NCBI GenBank assembly: GCA_910589595.1
Contig: CAJUTM010000001.1
Span: 134,376 to 198,375 of the forward strand
Direction of reading: 5' to 3'
Length of the DNA: 64,000 nt
Source of the DNA: an uncultured Eubacterium sp.
Lineage (GTDB): Bacteria > Bacillota > Clostridia > Lachnospirales > Lachnospiraceae
In this document: one piece after another, positions 35,970 to 44,731 of the stretch
How positions within the stretch are numbered: the first letter of the stretch is position 1
How the letters are laid out: every line of letters starts with the position of its first letter
Notes under the pieces: generated by a model
What the model was told of the DNA's origin: nothing
The model's database searches: none
What the model saw: only the letters and a program-made list of their open reading frames with translations
Program-made: the position numbers and the translations under genes

Positions 35970-37055
35970 TTACCGAGCTGTAATATATCCTTTTGCTTTT
36001 AATAATTCGGCCATCAACACAGCACCGCCAGCAGCACCGCGCACCGTATTGTGGGAAAGACCGACAAACTTCCAGTCAAAATAGCTATCCTCACGAAGCC
36101 GTCCGATACTGACGCCAAAACCATCTTCATAATCAACATCCAAAGCAACCTGCGGCCGGTTATCATCTTCCAAATATTGAATAAACTGTTTCGGCGCACT
36201 CGGTAAATCCAACTCCTGCGGTTCTCCCTTAAACTCCACCAACGCCTGTATCAGCTCTTCTTTTGTTACTTTCTTTTTGAAATTCACAAACGCCGCTGCC
36301 GTATGACCATCCAAAACCGGCACACGAATACACTGGCTCGTAATCAGCGGAGTCTCCGCACTCACAATTACACCGTCTTTTACCTCTCCCCATAAACGAA
36401 GCGGTTCTTTCTCACTTTTCTCTTCTTCACCGCCAATATAAGGAATGATATTGTGCTCCATCTCCGGCCACTCTTTAAATGTCTTTCCGGCGCCGGAAAT
36501 TGCCTGATAAGTAGTAGCTACTACAACTGTAGGCTCAAACTTCTTCCATGCCGTCAGCGCAGGCGCATAACTTTGAATGGAGCAGTTTGGTTTAACACAG
36601 ACAAATCCCCGCTTTGTACCAAGACGTTTCTTTTGACTCTCAATCACTTGCAAATGCTCTGGATTAATCTCCGGTACAATCATAGGAACATCCGGCGTCC
36701 ACCGATGCGCACTGTTATTGGAAACAACCGGAACCTCTGCTTTTGCATAAGCATCTTCAATTTCCCTGATTTCTTCTTTTGTCATATCTACGGCACTGAA
36801 TACAAAGTCAACTTCACGGCTGACTTCTTCAATTTCATTCACGTTTTTTACAATTATTTTTTTTACTGCTTCCGGCATCGGCGTCTGCATCTTCCACCGT
36901 CCGCCAACAGCCTCCTCATATGTCTTTCCGGCGCTACGCGGACTGGCAGCAATGGCAACCACCTCAAACCACGGATGATTTTCCAATATTGAGAGAAATC
37001 TCTGTCCTACCATACCGGTACCTCCAAGGATACCTACTCGCAATTTATCACTCAT
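35970..37055 (-). CDS. asd: Aspartate-semialdehyde dehydrogenase
   Basis: 361 aa, the archaeal/fungal-like length class. It reduces aspartyl phosphate in Lys/Thr/Met synthesis. The NADP loop is GILGGTGMVGQRF, the catalytic Cys is in KPNCSIQSY, and the later active-site His/Arg segment is in IRVPVLDGHTAAAFV. ATG 37055 has GGAGG 6 nt upstream; the longer frame to 37202 lacks support. It heads the asd-NUDIX-pyrCFKD unit with its own promoter. Confidence 0.95.
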   Translation of the reverse strand: MSDKLRVGILGGTGMVGQRFLSILENHPWFEVVAIAASPRSAGKTYEEAVGGRWKMQTPMPEAVKKIIVKNVNEIEEVSREVDFVFSAVDMTKEEIREIEDAYAKAEVPVVSNNSAHRWTPDVPMIVPEINPEHLQVIESQKKRLGTKRGFVCVKPNCSIQSYAPALTAWKKFEPTVVVATTYQAISGAGKTFKEWPEMEHNIIPYIGGEEEKSEKEPLRLWGEVKDGVIVSAETPLITSQCIRVPVLDGHTAAAFVNFKKKVTKEELIQALVEFKGEPQELDLPSAPKQFIQYLEDDNRPQVALDVDYEDGFGVSIGRLREDSYFDWKFVGLSHNTVRGAAGGAVLMAELLKAKGYITAR

Positions 37056-37086
37056 GATATTCCTCCATCTTCTCATAATCTTCTTT

Positions 37087-37115
37087 ATTATAATACAAAA
37101 AGAATAAATATGCAA
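37087..37115 (-). promoter_or_regulatory. Promoter of the asd-pyr operon
   Basis: Minus-strand TTGCAT (37110-37115), 17 nt, TATAAT (37087-37092), about 30 nt before the asd start. No PyrR attenuator was recognised in the short leader. Confidence 0.7.
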
Positions 37116-37204
37116 TAAAAACCGCTCTATTGCAAACACGGAAGTGATAAACAATACAGCGGTTCCTTTCATTTTCTGACAAATATTAAGTTTCTCATGC
37201 AAAC

Positions 37205-38773
37205 TTATTTTGCATAGTCCACTACTCTTGATTCACGGATTACATTAACTTTAATCTGACCCGGATATTGCAACTCATCTTCAATCTGCTTCGACAAATC
37301 ACGGGCAAGAAGTACCATCTCATCATCGTTAATCTGATCCGGTACAACCATCACTCGAACCTCTCTACCTGCCTGAATAGCAAAAGACTTATCAACTCCC
37401 TTAAAGCTGTTAGAAATATCTTCTAATTGTTTCAACCTATTCGTGTAGGTCTCCAATGTCTCACGACGCGCTCCCGGACGCGCTGCAGAAATAGCGTCTG
37501 CCGCCTGCACCAGACAGGCAATCATACTCTCTGCCTCCACATCTCCATGATGCGCTTCTACCGCATTAATTACCAGAGCGGATTCTTTGAATTTGCGACA
37601 CAAATCAGCGCCCAATTGAATATGGGAACCCTCCATATCATGGTCTACGGATTTGCCAATATCATGTAACAGTCCGGCGCGTTTTGCCATACGGACATCC
37701 ACACCAATTTCACCAGCCAGAAGTCCGGACAAATGCGCTACTTCTATCGAATGTTTCAACGCATTCTGACCATAGCTGGTACGAAATTTCATCTTACCTA
37801 ACAGGCGAATCAGTTCCGGATGAATACCGTGTACCCCAACTTCCAACGTCGCTTCTTCGCCCTCTTCACGAATCATTGTTTCCACTTCTTTTCTGGCTTT
37901 TTCAACCATTTCCTCGATTCTGGCAGGATGTATTCTGCCATCTACGATTAATTTTTCCAAAGCAATTCTGGCTACCTCACGGCGAATCGGGTCAAACCCT
38001 GATAAGATGACCGCTTCCGGCGTATCGTCGATTATCAAATCAATACCGGTCAGGTTTTCCAATGTGCGGATATTTCTACCCTCACGACCGATAATCCTGC
38101 CTTTCATCTCATCGCTTGGCAACGGCACGACAGAAATCGTCGTCTCCGACACATGGTCTGCCGCACACTTCTGAATAGCCGTAACTACATAATCCTTGGC
38201 TTTCTTGTTTGCCTCATCTTTCGCCTGACGTTCCAATTCTTTTACCAAAACTGCTGTCTCGTGTTTAACATCTTCTTCCACAGTCTTTAATAAGTACTCT
38301 TTTGCTTGTTCGGAGGTGAGACCGGAAATCTTTTCTAACTCGCGCAAATGACTTTCCCGAAGTTCCGCAACCTTTTCACGTTCTTTCTCAAAATTGGCCT
38401 CTTTTGCGCTTAACTTCGATTCCCTTTTCTCGAGTGCATCCAGCTTTTTGTCCAGAGTCTCTTCTTTCCCTAACACACGTTTTTCGTAACGTTGAATTTC
38501 CGCTCTACGCTCTTTGGTCTCTTTGTCAAGATCATTTTTGGCTTTCAGATTTTCCTCTTTCGCCTCCAACAGAGCCTCGCGCTTTTTAGTCTCAGCAGTC
38601 TTTAATGCGTCGTCAATAATCTCTCTCGCTTTCTCCTCGGCGTTGCCGACCTTTGCCTCTCCTACCTTGATGTGGTAAGAAATCGCGCTTTTCCAAGAAA
38701 TCAATATCGCTGCTGCCAACAATAAAACAATGACTACAATAGCTACGATTACATGTGCAACCTCTAATGTCAT
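37205..38773 (-). CDS. rny: Ribonuclease Y
   Basis: 522 aa. An N-terminal membrane helix (about residues 5-27), a long charged coiled coil (about 35-200), a KH domain (GRIIGREGRNIRTLE) and an HD domain (GLLHDIGKSVDHD) give the RNase Y order, the main mRNA decay endonuclease of Firmicutes. ATG 38773 is used; GTG 38776, one codon earlier, is better spaced from AAGGAGG. Confidence 0.96.
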   Translation of the reverse strand: MTLEVAHVIVAIVVIVLLLAAAILISWKSAISYHIKVGEAKVGNAEEKAREIIDDALKTAETKKREALLEAKEENLKAKNDLDKETKERRAEIQRYEKRVLGKEETLDKKLDALEKRESKLSAKEANFEKEREKVAELRESHLRELEKISGLTSEQAKEYLLKTVEEDVKHETAVLVKELERQAKDEANKKAKDYVVTAIQKCAADHVSETTISVVPLPSDEMKGRIIGREGRNIRTLENLTGIDLIIDDTPEAVILSGFDPIRREVARIALEKLIVDGRIHPARIEEMVEKARKEVETMIREEGEEATLEVGVHGIHPELIRLLGKMKFRTSYGQNALKHSIEVAHLSGLLAGEIGVDVRMAKRAGLLHDIGKSVDHDMEGSHIQLGADLCRKFKESALVINAVEAHHGDVEAESMIACLVQAADAISAARPGARRETLETYTNRLKQLEDISNSFKGVDKSFAIQAGREVRVMVVPDQINDDEMVLLARDLSKQIEDELQYPGQIKVNVIRESRVVDYAK

Positions 38774-38802
38774 CACCAGAGTGCACCTCCTTATTTTATT
38801 CC

Positions 38803-38831
38803 GTATGTATAATATAAAAGGGTATACATAC
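38803..38831 (-). other. Hairpin in the rny leader
   Basis: GTATGTATA (38803-38811) and TATACATAC (38823-38831), a perfect 9-bp stem with an 11-nt loop between the rny promoter and its ribosome binding site. It could affect transcript stability; its role is unknown. Confidence 0.4.
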
Positions 38832-38841
38832 AACATCTAGT

Positions 38842-38870
38842 ATTTTACACTCTATTCAGCTAATTGTCAA
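38842..38870 (-). promoter_or_regulatory. Promoter of rny
   Basis: Minus-strand TTGACA (38865-38870), 17 nt, TAAAAT (38842-38847), overlapping the 3' end of the FliB-like gene. Confidence 0.7.
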
Positions 38871-40031
38871 GGAGAGGCACAGATTTTCTACCGTGTATGC
38901 CTCCTCAAATAACAATTCGTCAGCCAGAAATGCCAGATTCCCGTCGGAGTGTTCCAGCTCTTTGGCAAAAATTCGTGAGAGAGTAATCCGGTCTTCTTTC
39001 GTAAAACCGCCCTCCTTTCGCGCGCACCATGCACAATCCATGTCGCGCAGCATAAGAAAGCTGGCGACAACCATCTTTGCCCTCGCCAGATAATCATAGT
39101 CGTCAACACACCTCGCAAGAAACAGAAAACTGTAATAGACAAGCATATGCTCATATTCGTACAACCGGTTCCGGCTCTCTATTTCCTGCCATAATTTCTG
39201 CTGCTCCTGAACATACCGCAAATCTCCGTCCGGTGGGGTAAGATATCTTTTTTGCAGCAACCCCAGTATTTCTTCCCACTCCTGACTTATACTGTCCATC
39301 TCCGTAAACGTGCGCAGCCTCGACAGGAAAAAGCGGTAGCAAAGCTGCCAGCACGGTTTTTCTACATTCGTAGAGTTATTGAAAAATACTGTTTCATCAA
39401 TTTCTTTCACAATTCCGGCCTCATTCCGGTTCAGGCATTCCTGAACTTTTTCAGCATAGTGTAGAAAGTGAATTATCCGTTTCGACAATGGTAGTTTCCG
39501 GTTTTGCAAAATGGCAACCGACATATCGCGGGCATAGCGAACCGCCTCCGCCAACAAAAGCTCCTCTTCGCTCTCCTCCATCTCCGGCTCGCCGTCCGTC
39601 TCTTCCTCTACAAAGGAAAGCGGAGCTTCGTCTGCATATAACAGCCGTCCCGCCTCAGCGCAGCTGCAGCTTAAGGAAAGTTCCCTCGCACCGCCATATT
39701 CCAAGTAGTTGCGGGGCGTATCCGTACAGACATCACAGAGCGCCCCCTCTCCCAAGGCAAGATATAAATCACAGAGATTGTTATCATTAAGAAAAGGACA
39801 GCGTCTGTTCTCTTTTAATATAAATCCGTGTTTTTCGTAAACATCTTCACAATCTTCGCCGTATTCGCGTATACTTTGGCGAAGCCGGCGGCCAAATTCA
39901 CCCTCTACGCTCATATAGTAGTCATAACTCACATCATCAATATCTATCTCCCATCCCGCACAGCAGGTATCCTCACACTGCCCCGCTATACACTGGAATT
40001 TTTCATAGTACTTTGGATAACGAAATTTCAA
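38856..40031 (-). CDS. fliB: FliB-type lysine N-methylase (orphan)
   Basis: 391 aa from TTG 40031 (GGAGG 8 nt upstream). The N-terminal Cys cluster CIAGQCEDTCCAGWEIDID and later CPFLNDNNLCDLY match the flagellin lysine-N-methylase family, whose cysteines are thought to bind a metal cluster. The rest is helical. No flagellar gene is in this window, so the substrate may be flagellin encoded elsewhere or another protein. Confidence 0.85.
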   Translation of the reverse strand: MKFRYPKYYEKFQCIAGQCEDTCCAGWEIDIDDVSYDYYMSVEGEFGRRLRQSIREYGEDCEDVYEKHGFILKENRRCPFLNDNNLCDLYLALGEGALCDVCTDTPRNYLEYGGARELSLSCSCAEAGRLLYADEAPLSFVEEETDGEPEMEESEEELLLAEAVRYARDMSVAILQNRKLPLSKRIIHFLHYAEKVQECLNRNEAGIVKEIDETVFFNNSTNVEKPCWQLCYRFFLSRLRTFTEMDSISQEWEEILGLLQKRYLTPPDGDLRYVQEQQKLWQEIESRNRLYEYEHMLVYYSFLFLARCVDDYDYLARAKMVVASFLMLRDMDCAWCARKEGGFTKEDRITLSRIFAKELEHSDGNLAFLADELLFEEAYTVENLCLSLTIS

Positions 40032-40209
40032 TCCTCTCTCCTCCTGTTTATTTTTGATATCATATCACAATAAGATAATTGTTTCCACTATTTTTGTAAC
40101 AAGTTCAGACGAATCAATATAGAAAAATAAGCTTTTATTTGCTATAATAATATCATAAACAGCGATGTAACAGTAAAAATCATTTCACTGTGGAAAAGAG
40201 AGGGTTTAT

Positions 40210-41199
40210 ATGGCTTCAGAGAAAGAACTTTTCGTCACAAAACAATATGTTCCCATGGGACAGCCAATCGTGCAAAACGAAAACACGATTATTTACAAAG
40301 TAAAATGTCTGGCGGAAACCGGTTCTCCCATCGGCATATTGAAAATGTACCGTCAGCGGAACATACAGAGTCTTTATACAAGACTTTATCAATTGGATTA
40401 CAGCGAATGGCCGCACATATATAATGTAAAATTTTTTGATGGCAATACATTAGTCGTGGAAGAGTACTTAGAGGGAAATACACTGGCCGAGCTGCTGGAG
40501 CAAAACCGCGCCCGCAATGTTTCCTTTACAGAAGAAGAAGCTTATCAGATTATGGACCGTCTCTGCGACTGCATTCAGCAGCTCATGCAGCCGGAGCCGC
40601 CTATCATCCACCACAACCTGAAACCAAGTAATATTTTCGTCACCTCGGCGGGAGCCATTAAACTTCTGGATTTTGTTCCCGGCTTTTCCAAACCGAAAAA
40701 TCCGTTCCGCAGCCTGTGGAAAACATTAGGAAATCTTTTTCACCAGATGTTGACGGGCGAAACCCCCAAAAATGGAAAATGCACTTACGACGGCCGATAC
40801 GAAACAGTCATTCGTAAGTGCATGGAGAAAAATCCCGAGAAGCAATATAAAGACATCGCCGAATTGAAAGAGGACCTCGAATATACCAATACTCACTTTT
40901 CAAAAAAAGCTCCCCGTGGAATTGCCGGAATTCCCTACGCGCTGACATATCCCTTTCAGGGATTTCTATTGGCTATTGAGTGGAGCCTCATCTCGTTCTT
41001 CTGGTTTCGTGGCAATCAAACAACAATGTGTCTGTTTGTCGTAATCTTTGTCTTGCATTCAATAGTGTTTGTCATTCAACGCCACTCTTACTTAAAAGAA
41101 CGAAACATTCATTTGAGTACTGCACGCAAAGCCTTTCCAGTACTCTTATTGGCAATTATTTTATTTTGCCTCTTTCGGGTTATTTCTTTCATAAATTAA
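40210..41199 (+). CDS. Membrane-anchored Ser/Thr pseudokinase-like protein
   Basis: 329 aa. A eukaryotic-like kinase fold: the VAIK-like lysine in GILKMYR, hinge VVEEYLEGNTL, catalytic loop HHNLKPSN and LLDFVPGF. The catalytic Asp of HRD is Asn here, and the DFG glycine is Val, while the ATP Lys, loop Asn and DFG Asp remain. About three hydrophobic segments end the protein (about 235-325), so it is membrane bound with the kinase domain first. It may be a scaffold or sensor rather than an enzyme. GAGAGGG precedes the ATG. Confidence 0.85.
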   Translation: MASEKELFVTKQYVPMGQPIVQNENTIIYKVKCLAETGSPIGILKMYRQRNIQSLYTRLYQLDYSEWPHIYNVKFFDGNTLVVEEYLEGNTLAELLEQNRARNVSFTEEEAYQIMDRLCDCIQQLMQPEPPIIHHNLKPSNIFVTSAGAIKLLDFVPGFSKPKNPFRSLWKTLGNLFHQMLTGETPKNGKCTYDGRYETVIRKCMEKNPEKQYKDIAELKEDLEYTNTHFSKKAPRGIAGIPYALTYPFQGFLLAIEWSLISFFWFRGNQTTMCLFVVIFVLHSIVFVIQRHSYLKERNIHLSTARKAFPVLLLAIILFCLFRVISFIN

Positions 41200-41251
41200 T
41201 TACCGGTTTTTAGGACAGACTATCATTCCCCGATGACAGCCGTCACTGCTG

Positions 41252-42703
41252 CTACTCAATCAATTTGTTCGTTTTCAAAGCAAGTACTCTGTCAACCGGA
41301 TATTTACAGCTTTTATAATAGCTGGAAGAGAATAATACATAGGTGTATGTGCCATAGATGGCAACCCCCTCCGACATCGGCGGCAATTTCATTTTCTTGA
41401 GTGCGGTATTTTTCAAAACTTTTCCCGAGCCGTTTGCCTGCGCAAAAGATGGCCGGTAAGTCCGAATCTGGGAAATATATCCGCTTTTTGCTTTCTTTGT
41501 CCGATAGCTTCTTGTCAATATCATAGTTCCGTCGCTGCTGAATGTAACTCCCTGCGTCTTACTCGGCACAGACATCGTATAGGCAGGCACTAAAGAAGGC
41601 AATGTCTGCGTATTATTAAGTTTATATCCTTTCATCGTCGAAGTACTCTGACTAAAGGAGCCAATCCATAAGACACCGTTGTAATATCCCATATAGGAGG
41701 CCGTTGAGTCTAATGCACAGACATTCCGGTAACTGTTCAATACGGTATAAGAAGTTCCCGCATTGACTGCGTCTGTTACTACGCTATACGGAAAACTGGC
41801 AACGGCTTTCCCTTTCGAAACCCAGACATTGGTGCCGTCAAAAGCCAATCCGCCGACTTTTGCCTTGCTTGGAAGAACAATCGTCGTAATATATGACTTG
41901 GAAGCGCGGCTGACTACATAAATAACGGAAGAATCTTCCTTTTTATAATCATAGGCCGAAATGAGGAAATAACTTCCAGCCAGACACATTCCCTGCGGAA
42001 CCATCGTTGTACAGGCAAATCCACCTGCATTTGTCGTTTTCATACCCGGTATAGCAAAACTTTTATTGTAATTCATGGCAGCTTTTGTCTTCTTATATGT
42101 CTTGTATGCCGGTGAAGCTTTAAATTTGGCTTTCGTGCTATATTTCTTGGCCGTTTTCGACGTTGCCGACACCGATACCGGTGTTGCCGAAACAGCCGTC
42201 GACAAATCACCTTCTACCACTACCCCATTAACCGTACGATACGCTGCAATACGATAATAATATGTCGTTCCGTTCACCAGAGATGTTTTCGTATATTCTG
42301 TTGCCGCGGCATCTTTCACAGTCGCCATCAGTGTATAAGCAGCGTCCGCAGCCGTTCTGGTATAAATATAATACCCCTCTGCCCCGCTCGCTTTCGACCA
42401 TGAAAGCCGGACACGGGAAGCGCCCCCACGTGCTTTTAATGTTGTCGCCGGCAAACGGTAAGCTGACATATCCGGTGTTACCGTTGGTGTTACTGTTGGT
42501 GTCGCTGTCTCCGTCGGCGTTACTGTCGGTGTTGTCGTCGGTGTATCCGTATTTACTGCACTGCCCGACGATGTATCCGGCGTGACTGCTTCTGTTGCCG
42601 GAGTGCCTGTTTCAGCCATAACGGAACTGACTTCGGGCAGATTCCCTAAAATCATGGCTAACGTCAGACAGGTTGCAATCCCTTTCGCAAAATTGTCTTT
42701 CAT
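41252..42703 (-). CDS. Secreted protein with FN3 domain and beta-propeller-like C-terminus
   Basis: 483 aa. A signal peptide (about 1-30) precedes a Thr/Pro-rich linker of TPTVTP repeats (about 32-78), then one fibronectin type III domain (about 83-175, with VRLSWSKASGAEGYYIY and TYYYRIAAYR), a basic Lys/Ala-rich segment, then about 270 residues with repeated strand patterns (GLAFDGTNVWVSKG, GVTFSSDGTMILT) suggesting a propeller. It is exported to the surface; function and ligand are unknown. The start has AAAGGA about 12 nt upstream. Confidence 0.8.
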   Translation of the reverse strand: MKDNFAKGIATCLTLAMILGNLPEVSSVMAETGTPATEAVTPDTSSGSAVNTDTPTTTPTVTPTETATPTVTPTVTPDMSAYRLPATTLKARGGASRVRLSWSKASGAEGYYIYTRTAADAAYTLMATVKDAAATEYTKTSLVNGTTYYYRIAAYRTVNGVVVEGDLSTAVSATPVSVSATSKTAKKYSTKAKFKASPAYKTYKKTKAAMNYNKSFAIPGMKTTNAGGFACTTMVPQGMCLAGSYFLISAYDYKKEDSSVIYVVSRASKSYITTIVLPSKAKVGGLAFDGTNVWVSKGKAVASFPYSVVTDAVNAGTSYTVLNSYRNVCALDSTASYMGYYNGVLWIGSFSQSTSTMKGYKLNNTQTLPSLVPAYTMSVPSKTQGVTFSSDGTMILTRSYRTKKAKSGYISQIRTYRPSFAQANGSGKVLKNTALKKMKLPPMSEGVAIYGTYTYVLFSSSYYKSCKYPVDRVLALKTNKLIE

Positions 42704-42798
42704 ATGTTTTTACCATCCTTTCTGATGTTCTTTTATGAGCCTACTATAACAACTAATTTTGTCAGTGAAATGAAAAAAAAGTGTCAGTAATTGGTCAC

Positions 42799-42827
42799 TT
42801 GTGCCATAAATATATTTGCGTTATAAT
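42799..42827 (+). promoter_or_regulatory. Promoter of the methyltransferase gene
   Basis: TTGTGC (42799-42804), 17 nt, TATAAT (42822-42827), 27 nt before ATG 42855. Confidence 0.55.
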
Positions 42828-42854
42828 GAAAGAAACGGAAAGCGGGAGGTAAAC

Positions 42855-43439
42855 ATGACAGATAAAGAACTGGGAATTCATACAGAAGAAGTACAGATTG
42901 ATGGTACGGACAGCTTTCACTGTCACCGTTATGAACCGACCTCTTATGAAGTATTGGAAGAACTTTTTTATCACTATACACCGATGGAAAACGATGTAAT
43001 TGTCGATTACGGCTGCGGTCTGGGCCGCCTTAATTTCTATGTAGAAAATCGATTTTCCCTTATGTCTACGGGAGTAGAACTGACAGATAGATATTATACG
43101 GGAGCACTTAGAAACAGAGAAACTTATTTGGGAGACAAAGAAAAAATTACCTTTGTCCAATGTGCCGCGCAGAACTATGAAGTCTCTCCAAATGAAACGG
43201 TATTCTATTTTTTTAATCCTTTTTCCATCAGTATTTTCCGACAGGTTATAAACCGGATTTTACTTTCGTGGCAGGAACATCCCCGCGTACTGACATTGAT
43301 ATTGTATTATCCCGAAGATGATGTCGTTTTTTATATCGAGCAGCATACATCGTTTGCATTGTTTGGGGAATTTGCCAGTGGCGAAGAAGTAAAATGCGAC
43401 CGCAGAGAGCGCTTCTGTCTTTATCGTCTGGACATATAA
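42855..43439 (+). CDS. SAM-dependent methyltransferase-like protein
   Basis: 194 aa from ATG 42855 (GGGAGGT 4 nt upstream). A class I methyltransferase fold: motif I VIVDYGCGLGRLNFY (about residue 48), then GVELTDRYYTGALRN and the motif IV region TVFYFFNPF. The substrate is unknown. It is divergent from the FN3 protein gene. Confidence 0.85.
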   Translation: MTDKELGIHTEEVQIDGTDSFHCHRYEPTSYEVLEELFYHYTPMENDVIVDYGCGLGRLNFYVENRFSLMSTGVELTDRYYTGALRNRETYLGDKEKITFVQCAAQNYEVSPNETVFYFFNPFSISIFRQVINRILLSWQEHPRVLTLILYYPEDDVVFYIEQHTSFALFGEFASGEEVKCDRRERFCLYRLDI

Positions 43440-43460
43440 ACGTTCTCTGCGACCGCATTT
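43392..43460. terminator. Shared hairpin between convergent genes
   Basis: AAATGCGACCGCAGAGAGCG (43392-43411) pairs with 43441-43460 at about 17 of 20 positions, loop 29 nt, overlapping the methyltransferase stop codon and followed by a T-rich stretch. It is a likely terminator for one or both convergent genes. Confidence 0.45.
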
Positions 43461-43470
43461 CACTATGTTT

Positions 43471-43959
43471 TTATGATTCTGCCGGACTGCTGTAGCGCTC
43501 CCACGTTGCCACTGTTTTCTCACAGATGACGCAGAGCCAGAATGTATCGGTTTCTTCTTCGTCATCTTCGCGCGGAACGTCAATGCCAAACTCATAGGCA
43601 TAGCCGGAATCTGCCTCCGCTGTCACTACCGTAAATATTTTCCCTTTGGCAATCCTTTTAAATACCGCCGTCTGCGCAGGCGCCGGAACATCTTCATCCG
43701 CAATTTCTTTCTGAAGATTTCCGTCGGCGTCATAATATTTCATTCCCTCTTTCATAACGCGCACAACGTCGGCGTTCTCCAGTTGTAGAATAATTGTGTT
43801 ACAATACATATCCTGCAATCTGGCATTCTGTGAATTTCCCGCCTTAATCGTTGCGCCGTTAAACGTAAATTCCATCTGCCTTTCCTGTAGCCTGAATTCA
43901 GATATTTCCGAATCGTCAAAGCAAATCTGCTCCATCTCATTGATACACTTAAATTTCAT
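43471..43959 (-). CDS. Hypothetical protein
   Basis: 162 aa from ATG 43959 (AGGAGG 9 nt upstream). No signal peptide or membrane segment. Strand-rich with conserved-looking charged stretches (MEFTFNGATIKAG, PREDDEEETDTFW). Not recognised. It overlaps the end of the HD-domain gene by 11 nt, so the two are co-translated and may act together. Confidence 0.65.
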   Translation of the reverse strand: MKFKCINEMEQICFDDSEISEFRLQERQMEFTFNGATIKAGNSQNARLQDMYCNTIILQLENADVVRVMKEGMKYYDADGNLQKEIADEDVPAPAQTAVFKRIAKGKIFTVVTAEADSGYAYEFGIDVPREDDEEETDTFWLCVICEKTVATWERYSSPAES

Positions 43960-44677
43960 GGTGAAAAACCTCCTGATAATATTTCCGATATTCTTCGAGC
44001 AGAGGCATCTCTGCACAGCCATCAAAATATTGTGTAAATATTTTACCCATTTCTCCGTAATACCAACCGTGCATAGATTTTTTTTTCTGATTAAACTTGT
44101 CCCACATGCGCTCCCCTGTCAGACGGTATTCAAACCACATCGAATAGAGATTTGCCAGCTTGTCCGCAAAGGCAATGCGCATTGCCGCATGTTCCTGTTC
44201 TTTCCCAAGCCGGCACCGCATGCGTTCTATCGTTTCCATTTTGCGCAGTTTCCATGTCTCCTGCGCCGATTTATCTTCTCTTTTATATTCACTTTCTCCT
44301 ACAACAAGACGCAGGACTTTCCTGCCGAATCTTTCATATAACGCCTGCGCCTTTACCGGTGTATCTTCCAGTACGTCATGGAGAAGCGCCGCCTGCTGCT
44401 CCTCCAAATCTCCCTCCATGATAACGGTATAATGCCATGTCCGAATCAAATGAATAAGATACGGAATCTTCGTTCCCTTGCGCATCTGGCCGCGATGAGC
44501 TTCCCTTGCAAAAGAAAAAGCCTCCTCCAGCCTTTTCTCCTTCTGGCACGCAGGAAGAAAGCGGCGGCATATTCCACAGATTTCTTCCTCCCACCCCACT
44601 CTTTGTGCACCCAGTATATGACAATAATAGGTCTCTTTCCGGAACTCTTCTTCCGGACAATCCGGCCATGATTCCAT
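43949..44677 (-). CDS. Stand-alone HD-domain protein, RSH/MESH1-like
   Basis: 242 aa from ATG 44677; TTG 44731 is a longer alternative with no better signal. The HD domain includes AREAHRGQMRKGTKIPYLIHL, ALLHDVLEDTP and FADKLANLYSMW. These match the hydrolase half of Rel/SpoT (HDxxED plus a KLADxxxN-like motif), with no synthetase part. It could be a small alarmone hydrolase or another nucleotide phosphohydrolase. The C-terminal extension is basic and Trp-rich. Confidence 0.8.
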   Translation of the reverse strand: MESWPDCPEEEFRKETYYCHILGAQRVGWEEEICGICRRFLPACQKEKRLEEAFSFAREAHRGQMRKGTKIPYLIHLIRTWHYTVIMEGDLEEQQAALLHDVLEDTPVKAQALYERFGRKVLRLVVGESEYKREDKSAQETWKLRKMETIERMRCRLGKEQEHAAMRIAFADKLANLYSMWFEYRLTGERMWDKFNQKKKSMHGWYYGEMGKIFTQYFDGCAEMPLLEEYRKYYQEVFHHEI

Positions 44678-44731
44678 GGATTCTCTCTCTTTCCTTTTTC
44701 GCTTCTGACTGAATCTACGCTGCTCCCGCAA

